From the NCBI GenBank assembly GCA_021234155.1, contig JAJEKV010000103.1, forward strand, positions 3,100,001 through 3,164,000: a stretch of DNA of 64,000 nt, given 5' to 3'. Position 1 is the first letter of the stretch, and every line of letters begins with the position of its first letter. The position numbers and the translations under genes are program-made. This stretch comes from Isoetes taiwanensis (taxonomy: Eukaryota > Streptophyta > Lycopodiopsida > Isoetales > Isoetaceae). The notes below the pieces were generated by a model. It ran no database searches. It saw only the letters and a program-made list of their open reading frames with translations, and was not told the DNA's origin. This document shows, in pieces, positions 23,900 to 33,184 of the stretch.

Positions 23900-24273
23900 T
23901 GCGACCTTGATTCAGCGATGAAGTCCGGATAATGCTTGTCAAGGTCTATCTTCATCACCCCATAGCATCTTCAAGCTGGTAAGTGTTTCCACTTAACCAA
24001 GTATTGCAACATTTGAGTCCTTCTGGTTTGTTTGTAAGCTCGATCAAGAAGAGCTTCAGGCACTATTTCGAGTTGCTCTTCTGTCATTTCTAGGAGGGTT
24101 GGGGAATCCAAAACCTCCTCTGGATCAGGGGTGTGTTGTTTCAGAAGACTCACGTGAAAGACCTTGTGGATCTTCAAAGCGGGCGGCAATTCTAAGCGAT
24201 ATGCCCGCTCTCCAGCGCTCAATAATCTTGAATGGTCCAGCCCATCCGGGGGCCAACTTTTACTGGTTGCCAA
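23900..24273 (-). CDS. Integrase C-terminus and chromodomain of the retrotransposon
   Basis: The minus-strand frame has YRLELPPALKIHKVFHVSLL, the usual end of a Ty3 integrase. It is followed by EALLDRAYKQTRRTQMLQYL, VKWKHLPA and, after a frame change, DLDKHYPDF. This is the aromatic VKWK core and C-terminal helix of a chromodomain. Chromodomains direct integration by binding modified histone tails, usually on histone H3, and define the chromovirus group. The TW-type element after VKWK is degenerate (AEDAMG) and the frame is broken near 23970. Confidence 0.8.
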
Positions 24274-24299
24274 TTTTAAGCTTGGCTTGCTTCACTTTA

Positions 24300-25437
24300 A
24301 TCTTAAGCCAAACTGATTAGCCCCACGGAAAATGCGTGGGGTTACGGCTTATCGGCTACACTTTTTCGACGATTGCGTGCGACCAACAAGTAACCCACGA
24401 ACTTCTTCGACCAGAGCTTGCATCTCCAGGAGGAGTTTTTGAGAAACCTCCACCTTAGAAATGGGGTTATGCCAAGTGTCTGGAGTAAGACATTGGTAGC
24501 CATAGTTTATCATAAAGGGAGACATCACGGAAGACTTACGTTTCATCTTTGTTATAGGCAAACTTCGACCCGGATAAATATAGTGACCCATTGTGATTGC
24601 TTACTCACACATAACTTCTTAGCATATCCTCTATAATGCGATTGGTACATTCTGTCTGACCATCCGTTTGAGGATGATATGCCGTACTCATAGCAAGCTT
24701 GGTCTGAATGGTGGCAAAGAAATCTTTCCAGAATGCACTTACAAATTTGGGATCCCTATCCGACACAATTACTCGTGGCATTCCGTGTAATCTCGAAGAT
24801 CTCCTTGGCAAATAGCGAGAAAGGTATCAAAGTACTGTATCAGCGGGTGCGACATGGCAAGAAATGAGCCATTTTCGACAATTTGTCGACCACAACCATT
24901 AAGGCATCATACCCCCGGAGAGTTCTTGGAAGGCCCACATTGAAATCCATGGTTATCACTTCCCATTTGGCGTTGGGGACATCCAGAGGTTGTAACTTCG
25001 CTGGAATCTACTTCTTTCGGCTTTTGGTTTCTTTGGCCGGACGACGATTAACGCCTAATGTACCTGGCAATGTCCTTTTTCATAGAAGGCCAGAAATAGC
25101 TGGAGCGAATCTTGAAGTAGGTTTTCATAAAACCTGCGTGTCCAGCTATAGGGCTATGTGTGTCATGAAGAATGAGTTTCCGTACTCCTGAAGTCTTCGG
25201 TACACACAACTTATCCTTGTGATATAATAAGTTGCCCTCTTTCTTATATGCACGAAAAGCCTCACGCTTTGTATCCGTGCGAGCTTCCTTAGCCAAACTA
25301 TCCCAAATGTCACAAAACTCCGGATCTGTGGGCAAGGTCTGCTCTATCTGTTTCCCAAACTCACTGGTGAGCGTAGAAATGGCATTACAATGGGTTCGGG
25401 TTACCAAGGGATGGCGTGACAATGCATCCGCAACCAC
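24300..25437 (-). pseudogene. Integrase zinc-binding and catalytic core, frameshifted
   Basis: From 25437 the frame has HDTHSPIAGHAGFMKTYFKI, the HHCC zinc-binding start, and SSYFWPSMKKDIARYI. After frame changes the core continues with [13 protein letters not shown] near 24880, VSDRDPKFVSAFWKDFF (second catalytic Asp) and STAYHPQTDGQTE (catalytic Glu) at about 24605-24811. The enzyme would insert element DNA into the genome, but at least two frameshifts inactivate this copy. Confidence 0.85.
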
Positions 25438-25680
25438 ATTGTGTTGCCAGGCTTATACATAATCTCAAAATCATATTCTTCTAGAAATTCCATCCATCTT
25501 CTCTGACGGAGGTTGAGATTCGGCTGGGTGGATAAATAACGGAGACTTTGATGATCCGTATCCAACTGGAATCTTCTACCAAGAAGGTAGTGTCTCCATA
25601 TATCAGTAGAGCACCGCGGTCCAGCGGCCAACAATTCCCGATCATGGGTAGGATATCATTTGCTTTCTGTTTCATTCATT
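25438..25680 (-). pseudogene. RNase H segment, frameshifted
   Basis: The first half of RNase H ([13 protein letters not shown]) is at the end of the RT frame, which stops at 25656. The remainder continues in other frames as WRHYLLGRRFQLDTDHQSLR, LRQRRWMEFLEEYDFEI and MYKPG. That is the normal order for Ty3 RNase H, with two frame changes between about 25620 and 25660. Confidence 0.8.
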
Positions 25681-27233
25681 TTCTTTGAGTCATAGGCAAT
25701 AACCCTCCCCTCCTGCATTAGGACTCCCCCGGTGGCAATCTTGCTGGCATCCGTCGCCACCAGTTTATCCTGGTCAGGATCGGGCAACGTGAGAACTGGT
25801 GCTGATGTTAGGGCATCCTTAAGCTGCTGGAAACTCTGCTGAACTTTTGTCTTCCAGTGGTTCATCCAATCTTTCACCTTCTCATGCTTTGTGAGATTTG
25901 TAAGAGGAGCTGCAATGTTCGCAAAATCCTTTACAAATTTTCGATAATATCCTGCTAATCCCAAGAAACTCCGGACTTCGGAAACATTCCCTGGAATAGG
26001 CCATTCTCTTACGGCCTCTATCTTTGCGGGGTCTGTAGCAATTCCCTCTGCCGAAATGATATGGCCCAAATAATCGACCTTCGGAGTGGCAAACTTGCAC
26101 TTAGAGAACTTGGCATAGAGTTGATGACGCCTTAGCTTTTGTAAGGCCAATCTAAGATGTTTCTCATGGTCCTCGAGGGTCTTACTATAGATGAGAATGT
26201 CGTCGAAGAAAATAACAACAAAATCATCCAAGTATTGTCGGAAGACATCATTCATTAGGCGCATGAAAGTTGCTGGGGTATTAGTTAGTCCAAAAGGCAT
26301 AACTGTGAATTCATAATGCCCATATCTAGTGCGAAAAGCAGACTTATGGATGTCCTCCTCTTTAATCCTTATCTGATGGTATCCGGAGCGGAGATCAATC
26401 TTTGAGAAATACTTAGCCCCTTGCAACTGATCCATTAGGTCATCTGCCCTAGGCAAAGCATAGCGATTCTTGATGGTATGCTTGTTGAGTTGCCGATAAT
26501 CAATACACATCCTCAGCGAGCCGTCCTTTTTCTTAACGAAGAGAATAGGAGCGCCAAAAGGCGAAACACTAGGTCGGATGAAACCTAGGTTTAGTAGCTC
26601 CTGAAGTTGCTTCTTAAGTTCTGCCAATTCTGGAGGACTCATACGGTACGGGGCCTTGCTGGTAGGCTTGGTACCCGGCTCTAAAGCTATTTCACATTCC
26701 ACCCCTCTAAAAGGAGAAAGCTTCTGAATCTCATCTGGGAAAAGGTCACCAAATTCCCGGAGAAGATGAGCAATCTCCTCTGGCAAGGTATCGATTACTT
26801 GCTTCTGTTTAGCATCTGACTCTATGGAAGCAAGCCTAATGACGCAAAGGAGCTTCTCCTTGCGTATAGCTTTAGCTAACTGTCTGATGGACATAGACTG
26901 CATGATAGGGTTGAATGGTTCACCTTTGATAGTCACGCGGGCTCCATTAGCGGCGTTGAAGGTAACTTCTCTCTTCTCGCAGTCTATGTTGGCTTTTGCA
27001 GATGCCAAGAATTCCATACCAACAATGAGGTCATATTTGCCAATATCCATCAATTCGGCACCCAAAGCAAGCGGTGCACTGCAACGCATCTTAAGATTGA
27101 TGCGGCGGCCATGAGTATGCCTGACCTTACCACTGGCTAGAGTGACAGGCCTCGGTCGGGATCTTAATGTTTCAAGCTGTAAGACCTGGGCCATCCTAGG
27201 GGAAGCAAAATTATGTGTACTTCCCGTATCCAT
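25656..27233 (-). CDS. Retrotransposon protease and reverse transcriptase (intact 525-residue frame)
   Basis: The protease active site is [11 protein letters not shown] at the start, with a second conserved segment [13 protein letters not shown] follows: [91 protein letters not shown], the catalytic box FFDDILIYS, the YLGHIIS segment and the primer-grip region [12 protein letters not shown]. The box is FFDD rather than the usual [YV]IDD or YVDD, but both aspartates remain. The enzyme copies element RNA to DNA in cytoplasmic particles. This is the best-preserved part of the element and has no internal stop. Confidence 0.95.
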   Translation of the reverse strand: MDTGSTHNFASPRMAQVLQLETLRSRPRPVTLASGKVRHTHGRRINLKMRCSAPLALGAELMDIGKYDLIVGMEFLASAKANIDCEKREVTFNAANGARVTIKGEPFNPIMQSMSIRQLAKAIRKEKLLCVIRLASIESDAKQKQVIDTLPEEIAHLLREFGDLFPDEIQKLSPFRGVECEIALEPGTKPTSKAPYRMSPPELAELKKQLQELLNLGFIRPSVSPFGAPILFVKKKDGSLRMCIDYRQLNKHTIKNRYALPRADDLMDQLQGAKYFSKIDLRSGYHQIRIKEEDIHKSAFRTRYGHYEFTVMPFGLTNTPATFMRLMNDVFRQYLDDFVVIFFDDILIYSKTLEDHEKHLRLALQKLRRHQLYAKFSKCKFATPKVDYLGHIISAEGIATDPAKIEAVREWPIPGNVSEVRSFLGLAGYYRKFVKDFANIAAPLTNLTKHEKVKDWMNHWKTKVQQSFQQLKDALTSAPVLTLPDPDQDKLVATDASKIATGGVLMQEGRVIAYDSKKMNETESK

Positions 27234-27296
27234 AAGAATTACAAAAGGCCTACTGTCTACTTGACCTATGGTGGAAATGACAGGTGACTTTCGGCA

Positions 27297-28590
27297 TTAC
27301 CGGTTTCTATAGTCGCAAGGATATGAGACGACCGTGAATATACCTCGAGCCTCCTCTTCGACGGTAAAGGTCGACTCTAGATCGTCCCAATCGAGGTCGG
27401 CCATGGCCAGCTGGGCAGTCTGCGTAACATAAGGACAATTGTGCATGAAGTGCCCAGGTCGCATACACCTGTAACATGCCTTGTCCCGGCGGAGCTGTTC
27501 TCGGGCCTCCTTAGGAATAGACTGTAAGAGGCTCCGCGACTTCCTTGCCGACATTCTTTGTGTTTATCGGCCCGCGGCCGAAGTCACTTTCTTCCGGCTG
27601 GCTATACGAAGTTCTCTTTGAGAGGGCCCGGACTTGGCGAACGGGGTTTGTATGGTGTGGATGGCCAGGGCTGCGAGTAAGGAGCAGGACGCGGATACTG
27701 GTTTCTTGGTGTGTCATCCTCAAGGCTCAATGCCTTAGCCTCGACCTCATGGGCCGATTTGGTCTATAGCCTTAACCATCCGTTTGATTGATGGGGCCAA
27801 CCTTCAATATAGCCCCCTACGGCTCTCTTTTCATTCATACCTGGTACATCTGACCAAAGCATAAATTCATCGGTGTAAGCCTGAGCAGACATACCCTTCG
27901 CTCCAACCTATAAAAGGTCCGAATCTGGCGGCATTTGTGCGACACGAGGCACATAATGTGACTTGAATGCCTTGGCAAACTTTACGAAGTTGCACCGCTC
28001 CGTCCGGATAATGCTTGGCCCTGGCATACCCCTTCCACCAAATCAAAGGCGACTCTGTAAGGTTGGTGGTGGCAACCTTTCTGTATCTTTCTCCGTCATG
28101 CCATAGGATTTTCCCAAACTCCTTCATTTCATCCAACCCGGGGACTCGCATTGATTCGCCTCACGGATTTCCCATCAAACCGGGCCAATTTCCTATTCTT
28201 CCATATACTAGTTATAGTTTGTATCAACCGTCTTCACGGTACTCCTTATCCGTGGCTTTGCATGGTCACCCGGTGATCTGGATGAATCGGAAGACACCGA
28301 AGTGGTTGGCGTGAGGAAGTGGCGCTATCCTTAGAGGAACCGGGGCGCTTAGCATGAGGCCTCCTCACCGGTGCGATGGGGTGGTTCGAGGGGAGATGGC
28401 TGTTGTGCAGGTGGACTCGGTGGTAGCGGAGGTAACTCCGGTCCATCTTCCTGGGTTTGCTGCGGTGGGTTGGCATGCAACACATAGGCTTGTAACTCCC
28501 CTAGCCGCCTTTTCATTAACATCAGTTCTGTTGGTGTGAGTCACTTGGCATTTGAAGGCGTCGCGGCTGGCGTTCACGTGCCCCATCTAA
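27297..28590 (-). pseudogene. gag (capsid and zinc knuckle), several frame changes
   Basis: The C-terminal part contains one CCHC knuckle, CYRCMRPGHFMHNC (about 27465-27510), preceded by a basic RKSRSLLQSIPKEAREQL stretch. Upstream are capsid-like segments WSDVPGMNEKRAV, TNLTESPLIWWKGYARAKHY and RYRKVATTNL (about 28000-28150), typical of the Retrotrans_gag domain. The probable start lies near 28560, with LMKRRLGELQAYVL and a proline-rich stretch. At least four frame changes break the gene. Confidence 0.75.
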
Positions 28591-28599
28591 ATTGAGCAT

Positions 28600-31060
28600 G
28601 AAAAAGGTATAAGCATATTTATAACACATAAATTCTTACAAATTTTATCATGTCGGACAAAGGGTAGAGAGAGAACATAAGGGAAATGTATTATTATGAG
28701 AGGAAAAACTTTTCTATTACAGTTTTACACCTTGAAATTTTGTCAAAAGTTGGCGAGGGGAGTATTACACAAGGACAACATGATACAACCGAAGCTTAAA
28801 GTTGAGCTCACATCTGATTATATAACACAAAAAGAAACTGGAAAGACCCGCCTAGGGTTCGCAAAGGGGCAAGGATTGAATAGCGAACACTCTCACGCCG
28901 ACAACCCTAACGAGCTTGTAAGCGTGCCCGGGCTGGACAATGGCCGGTTGGTATTCCCCGTTGGGCTAATAATAAGGAGATTGAAAAGCCTCCTCAAAGC
29001 ATAAAAAGAGTTGCCCGGTGTGTCGTTAAGCGTCCCTCGAAGGCGGTGCTGGTCATGCTCCAATAGTCCCATGTGCGGCACAAAGTTTTCTTGGTCCTCA
29101 AAAGCTCGTCCCCGAGGATATTAACTATCTCCATCCCTTTGGGTTTGGATCATAGGGTTCTCCCGGTGGCGGGGTTCCATCTCATAACCTTCATCCCATT
29201 CGGATATTCTCCATATCTTTGGCCATAGTCTGTTGGGCTGCCCCGGATCCTCCCTCCAGGATCATGTGGGTAATCCTCTCCTCATATTCCCAAAGGGTCT
29301 CTTCTGCAAGACAATGGAAATGAATATAGAACATTCCGTAATTTCATTATATTCTAAACGCCAATAATTAGAAGAAGACATCATGGAAAAGAACAACTCT
29401 CACTTGTATTCATCAAGACAGTAATCACAATTGATGAGAAAAGGGGTATATTATATTATAAAATGGCTAGAGAATTTGCCAAACCAAAATTTTACAATCA
29501 GACACAATACAAAAATGCGTAGTACAATTATTCAAGAACTAGGGCCTCCCTCTTCATTCGTAGGCCTAGGAGGTGGTGGTGGTGATGCGGTGTCAGCCAG
29601 AGTCACCCAGGGGTCTCTTGTGGCAGCCGCAATAGATGCAACCTCTGGTGGATAGGCAACAGCCAATGGGGCTGCCGTAAGGAGCTTCATGCTCATCCAG
29701 GGTGCAATATCTTGGCCCAAGGCCGTCAGGGCAAGATCCCGTCGTACGAATACATAAGTAAACGTACGATGGGGAGCTTCTTATGCCCGCCAATGTGGAG
29801 AGCACGGAGGGTCCACCATGAAGCTTGACCTCAGGCCCTAAATCTCGGGCTATAAAAGAACTTAGCTCTGCCGAAAAGTCGATAAGAAAAGCGGGTAAGG
29901 TGGTTTCCCAATACCTTCCCTTGTGGGGTCTCGGCGTAGCCACTTCTTTATCCAAATCCATAGGGACTTCTTCTTCCTTAAGTTCTGTTGCTCCTCCTTC
30001 AAATGAGTAGGATTATGGTACAAATCCTCTCCCTAGATCATCTGAACCGGAGGGAACCTCAACCATATTGATATTTGGGACATGAGGTCCCATAGCCGGA
30101 AGGCATCGGGTGAGGGCTGGGAGGGCGGCTCCTGCATCACCAAGTCCGGCCGTAGCAATGTCTCGGCGGGTTCTATAGTCTCTGGCGGAGCTGGGCATTT
30201 CTGCTGCACCTCAGGAGGAAGCTCAATAGAAGTGAAGTCGATGAAATCGTCCATACAATACTCGCAAGCTCATAAAGCACATGGTCTTTTTAAACTTGCG
30301 CCCTAAATCAACCACCATGTGATAGGTCGAGATAATATCCTCCAAGAGAAGATATTCTTGCCCTTGGTGATGAATAAGCTGGAAAGGGCATCTAGTCGAC
30401 AAGCCTACGGCTTGCTCGCGGCGGGGCGACTCTTCCGCCTAAGCGCTTCCAACGGGCAAAGTAAGCCCATGCCTATGTGTTCGTCTTCCCCTCCTCGGGA
30501 AGACTTCGAGGCGGTTGCCTTTCTCTGACCAAAGTTTCATCCTCGGCGTATTGGTCCATGAGGATGGCTAGGGCAAAAGGCAACCTCAAAGGTATTGCCG
30601 CCCACGATCTTTGCAACAGGCGGTGTTTACCCATCAGACTTTCCCTTCAGACACATCATATGCATGGGTGTCTCCCCTAACATCTCGGGACTACCTCCGC
30701 TCCGGATCACAGTTGGGGAGGATCCCCAAGAGGAATACACAGAGGGAGCATCTCTTCCATGTAGAAGTCTAGAAATACGGCATAATCACGGATCTGCGTG
30801 CATGTTGGTAATGAGATCTAGGCTGGCATAGCAAGGGGGCATGCACTGGTCGAAGGCCACTTGCGGATCCGGTGCTCTCAGTCTTCGTACCATGCAAGCA
30901 AGTCGGTGGTACGCCATAAACTGAAAGGGAGGAGAGAGGAAGAGAAACAAATCTAACAATTCAAATGAACTTTAAAAGTTCTTTTAACTCCTTTTATTTA
31001 TCTTGTCGACCCTTGACAATTTGACATTTAAAATCAAATATAAGGTTCTTAATACAACTT
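28600..31060 (-). other. Extra region between gag and the H3-like gene, with unassigned coding fragments
   Basis: Minus-strand coding-like fragments continue here without a normal gag equivalent. They include MAYHRLACMVRRLRAPDPQV (about 30925, directly after an acceptor-like CCCTTTCAG), an acidic proline-rich stretch starting MDDFIDFTSIELPPEVQQ (30254) and a fragment at 29532-29961. Frames break often. I do not recognise a known Ty3 domain. The histone-like hints are listed separately. Confidence 0.5.
29532..29961 (-). pseudogene. Unidentified fragment with weak histone H2A-like wording
   Basis: The frame from 29961 reads PHKGRYWETTLPAFLIDF and later VLSTLAG. In a second frame VRRDLALTALGQDIAP follows, then a proline-rich tail. 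KGRY, a P-x-[FY]-L helix start, a helix ending LAG and an RxLxL segment occur in the same order in H2A (KGRY, PVYL, ELAG, PRHLQL). Spacing differs by about 14 residues and identity is low, so this is a hint and not an identification. DLALTA also occurs at the matching helix start of the neighbouring H3-like protein. Confidence 0.25.
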
Positions 31061-31085
31061 GACTTAGAACAAAAAGAATTTTTTA

Positions 31086-31547
31086 TTATTTATCAAAAAA
31101 ATATTTACAATGGGAAAACCACGGTAACACGAGGCTAAGGGCGCTCCCCAGAATCCTGCGGTGAGGGCTAAATCCTTTGGCATAATGGTGACTCTCTTTG
31201 CGTGGATCGGCGCAAAGGTTAGCGTCACCAAAAAGTGCCACCAAATAGGCTTCCGCGACCTCTTGGAGCGCCAAAATAGCAAAGGTGTGGAAAGCGGAGA
31301 TCGGTTTTGAACTCTGCGTGATCTCCGTAACGACCTCACGGAAGGAAGCTTTCCGTATCGAGAGTTGGGTTGACTTGAAATTTCTGGATCTCGCCCGTAA
31401 GGCAACGATCTTCGGGCGGAACACGTGGGGCTTCCTCGTGGGGCGGGTTTGTAGGCGACCCCTTGGTGGGTGCACCGTCTTGGCTCCAACAAACTGGTGG
31501 GGAGTCATCCACATTTCTTGTCTCCGACCGAGTGGTATTCTTGCCAA
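31086..31547 (-). CDS. Histone H3-like protein encoded by the retrotransposon (single frameshift)
   Basis: The frame opens MAR like histone H3 and has a basic tail of about 38 residues. It then aligns without gaps to the H3 core: RKPHVFRPKIVALR, FKSTQLSIRKASF, EITQSSK, LALQEVAEAYLVALF and DANLCA. One extra base (c at 31208) shifts the frame. The H3 C-terminus, HAKRVTIMPKDLALTAGFWG, continues in the next frame to about 31133. By eye roughly half of the core residues match canonical H3. The tail lacks lysine at positions equivalent to K4, K9, K14 and K27. Loop 1 is not lengthened, unlike centromeric H3. The gene has no intron. It lies between the 5' LTR and gag, on the element's coding strand. 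Whether it ever formed nucleosomes or mimicked H3 is unknown. Confidence 0.85.
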   Translation of the reverse strand: MARIPLGRRQEMWMTPHQFVGAKTVHPPRGRLQTRPTRKPHVFRPKIVALRARSRNFKSTQLSIRKASFREVVTEITQSSKPISAFHTFAILALQEVAEAYLVALFGDANLCADPRKESHHYAKGFSPHRRILGSALSLVLPWFSHCKYFFDK

Positions 31548-31562
31548 AAGCTCAAACGGTCT

Positions 31563-32100
31563 TTAATTTCTCCTTATATTGGCTTGGGATTTTGGACCCA
31601 CGGCCTTCTTACGGTGCTTAATGGTGCGTGTATTTGGGGTGGGTATTGGTCGACCCACTCCACGATGCCCCTCGGTCCTGCTTGGTTTAATTTGGTTCGC
31701 TGAAGAGCCCTCTCCTCTGTTCAAGCCTCTCCGTTCCTCCAGGGCTCTCCTCGAGATCTTCTTGAACACGGGCGAAATGTTGTCTTTGAGCCGGTGAAGA
31801 AGTTCAGCATGGTACCGCCGGGCGGCCCGACTCATATCAATGCGGATGCGTGGTTGGGTAATCCGGCTGATATCGGGGATCGGGGCTCCCCACATGGAAG
31901 CTCTTCTTGAAGCTTCATGCCATCCGATCGGGGAACCTCAATTGCCACGCCATCTATGGCGGCAAAGTCTGTCCCCCTAAATACGGTACTCCCTTCCCGA
32001 GAGCCGCCGTATCCGCTTTCGCTCAATCTCCCGATGGTCATCTTCCTTAGCCAAGCCTCGATGCGATCGGCCTCGGTCCCGATGTCCTCCTCCTCACGTA
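31563..32100 (-). pseudogene. Coding-like region upstream of the H3-like gene, faint H4-like wording
   Basis: Minus-strand fragments read IEAWLRKMTIGRLSESGYGG (near 32041), then in another frame ISRITQPRIRIDMSRAARRY and LKDNISPVFKKISRRALEER, followed by a basic tail rich in R, K and P to a stop at 31563. ITQPRIR and the later VFKKISRRAL fall at spacing close to ITKPAIR and VFLENVIRDAV of histone H4. The third helix is not found, so this is suggestive only. It sits 15 bases upstream of the H3-like start. Confidence 0.25.
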
Positions 32101-32127
32101 TGCCCCTCTTGTTCGGGAGGATAGAAC

Positions 32128-32385
32128 TTATTCAAAGATCATGACCATGTCATGTTGCTTTCGGCGATGGTATAAGAAAGGCGAATGTTGGCCCGGATCG
32201 GGGAATGGCTCCGAGAAATGATAGATAGGATAGGGGATCCTATCGTTATTCTCAAACCGGTTCACCAACTCGTCCAGAAGGATGTCGATGAAAGCCGGGT
32301 CGGTGGCCATATACCGGGCGATCATGGCATAAATCTCAACTATGGTTAGGGTCGAAGGGTCTGGGGCGCTCTTGGTATTGGCCAT
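32128..32385 (-). CDS. Small acidic ORF near the 5' LTR, unknown
   Basis: An 85-residue frame starts MANTKSAPDPSTLTIVEIYA and continues with MATDPAFIDILLDELVNRFE and RIPYPIYHFSEPFPDP. It is the first credible frame downstream of the 5' LTR and primer binding site and may be the N-terminus of the element's extra protein. No domain recognised. Confidence 0.4.
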   Translation of the reverse strand: MANTKSAPDPSTLTIVEIYAMIARYMATDPAFIDILLDELVNRFENNDRIPYPIYHFSEPFPDPGQHSPFLYHRRKQHDMVMIFE

Positions 32386-33169
32386 AGCTGTGGCGCTAAG
32401 GTATAAGAAGGCAGGCAGTGAGGCGCTTGCGGCAAGGGAGACGGCAATAAAGGCGCTAGGGTTCACAAGGCACAAGGGCGGAAGAGCAGAGTCAGGTCTG
32501 GTGGCGATGGCGGGCATCGGCTCGGGCGGTCGAAGGCGCTGGAAGCAGGGCGGAAACAAAGCAACAAAAAGAAAGTTTAACGGCCAGTTAACTTTTGAAA
32601 TTTTAAAAATTTTCTTATTAACTTTTAATTTCGTTATTATAAAATAATTATCTGGGCGGACATCTGCTGGCATGCTCTGATCGGGCGCCCGGCATTATCT
32701 GGCGCTTTCGCCTCGACTAGGAATCGTCGAAAAGCAAGCGGCGCCCAAGTTGACTTTTCAGGGCCGCGTTGACTCCCCATGCAAGACGGGCCGGGCGCCA
32801 TTTGCATTTTCGCTCTTCCACCGCGGTGACAAGAGGCGATAAAAAGCAAAGCGGCCGGGAATTGGTTTCGGACTGCCCTTGACCATTTTTTAGGGAGGCG
32901 ATTTGTTCTAGGGTAATTTGAGTGCGCCCGATCCAATGGAACCACCTTCTCCGGTCTTTTGAGCTACCCAGCGATATTTACATCTCTTCCAAACTTGGGC
33001 CCTCCAATTAAGCCCTATCTTCTTTAAAGCTACAATTTCATAATTTAACCTAAACCGAAACCAAACATCAAAGAGGACTAACAACACATTAACTTAGCCT
33101 CCTCCTAACTACCAGGTATTTACGAAGTTAGTGTTTGGCCGGTGCTATGATTTCGAGCAACCAAAATCA

Positions 33170-33182
33170 CGGCTCGATACCC
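33170..33182 (-). other. Primer binding site (tRNA-Met-like)
   Basis: Two bases after the end of the 5' LTR (minus-strand CGTCACA) comes GGGTATCGAGCC. It differs from the tRNA-iMet complement GGTATCAGAGCC used by many plant retrotransposons by an added G and a missing A. Position and sequence fit minus-strand priming. Confidence 0.8.
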
Positions 33183-33184
33183 TT

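Noticed and set aside
23900-28590. An Ogre/Tat-type identity for the giant element
   Set aside because: Size and the extra 5' region fit, but a chromodomain-like VKWK segment follows the integrase, which Tat elements lack.
31086-31547. Centromeric H3 (CENH3) identity for the H3-like gene
   Set aside because: The tail is divergent, but loop 1 has the canonical length without the insertion typical of CENH3, and the helix 2 wording is that of ordinary H3.
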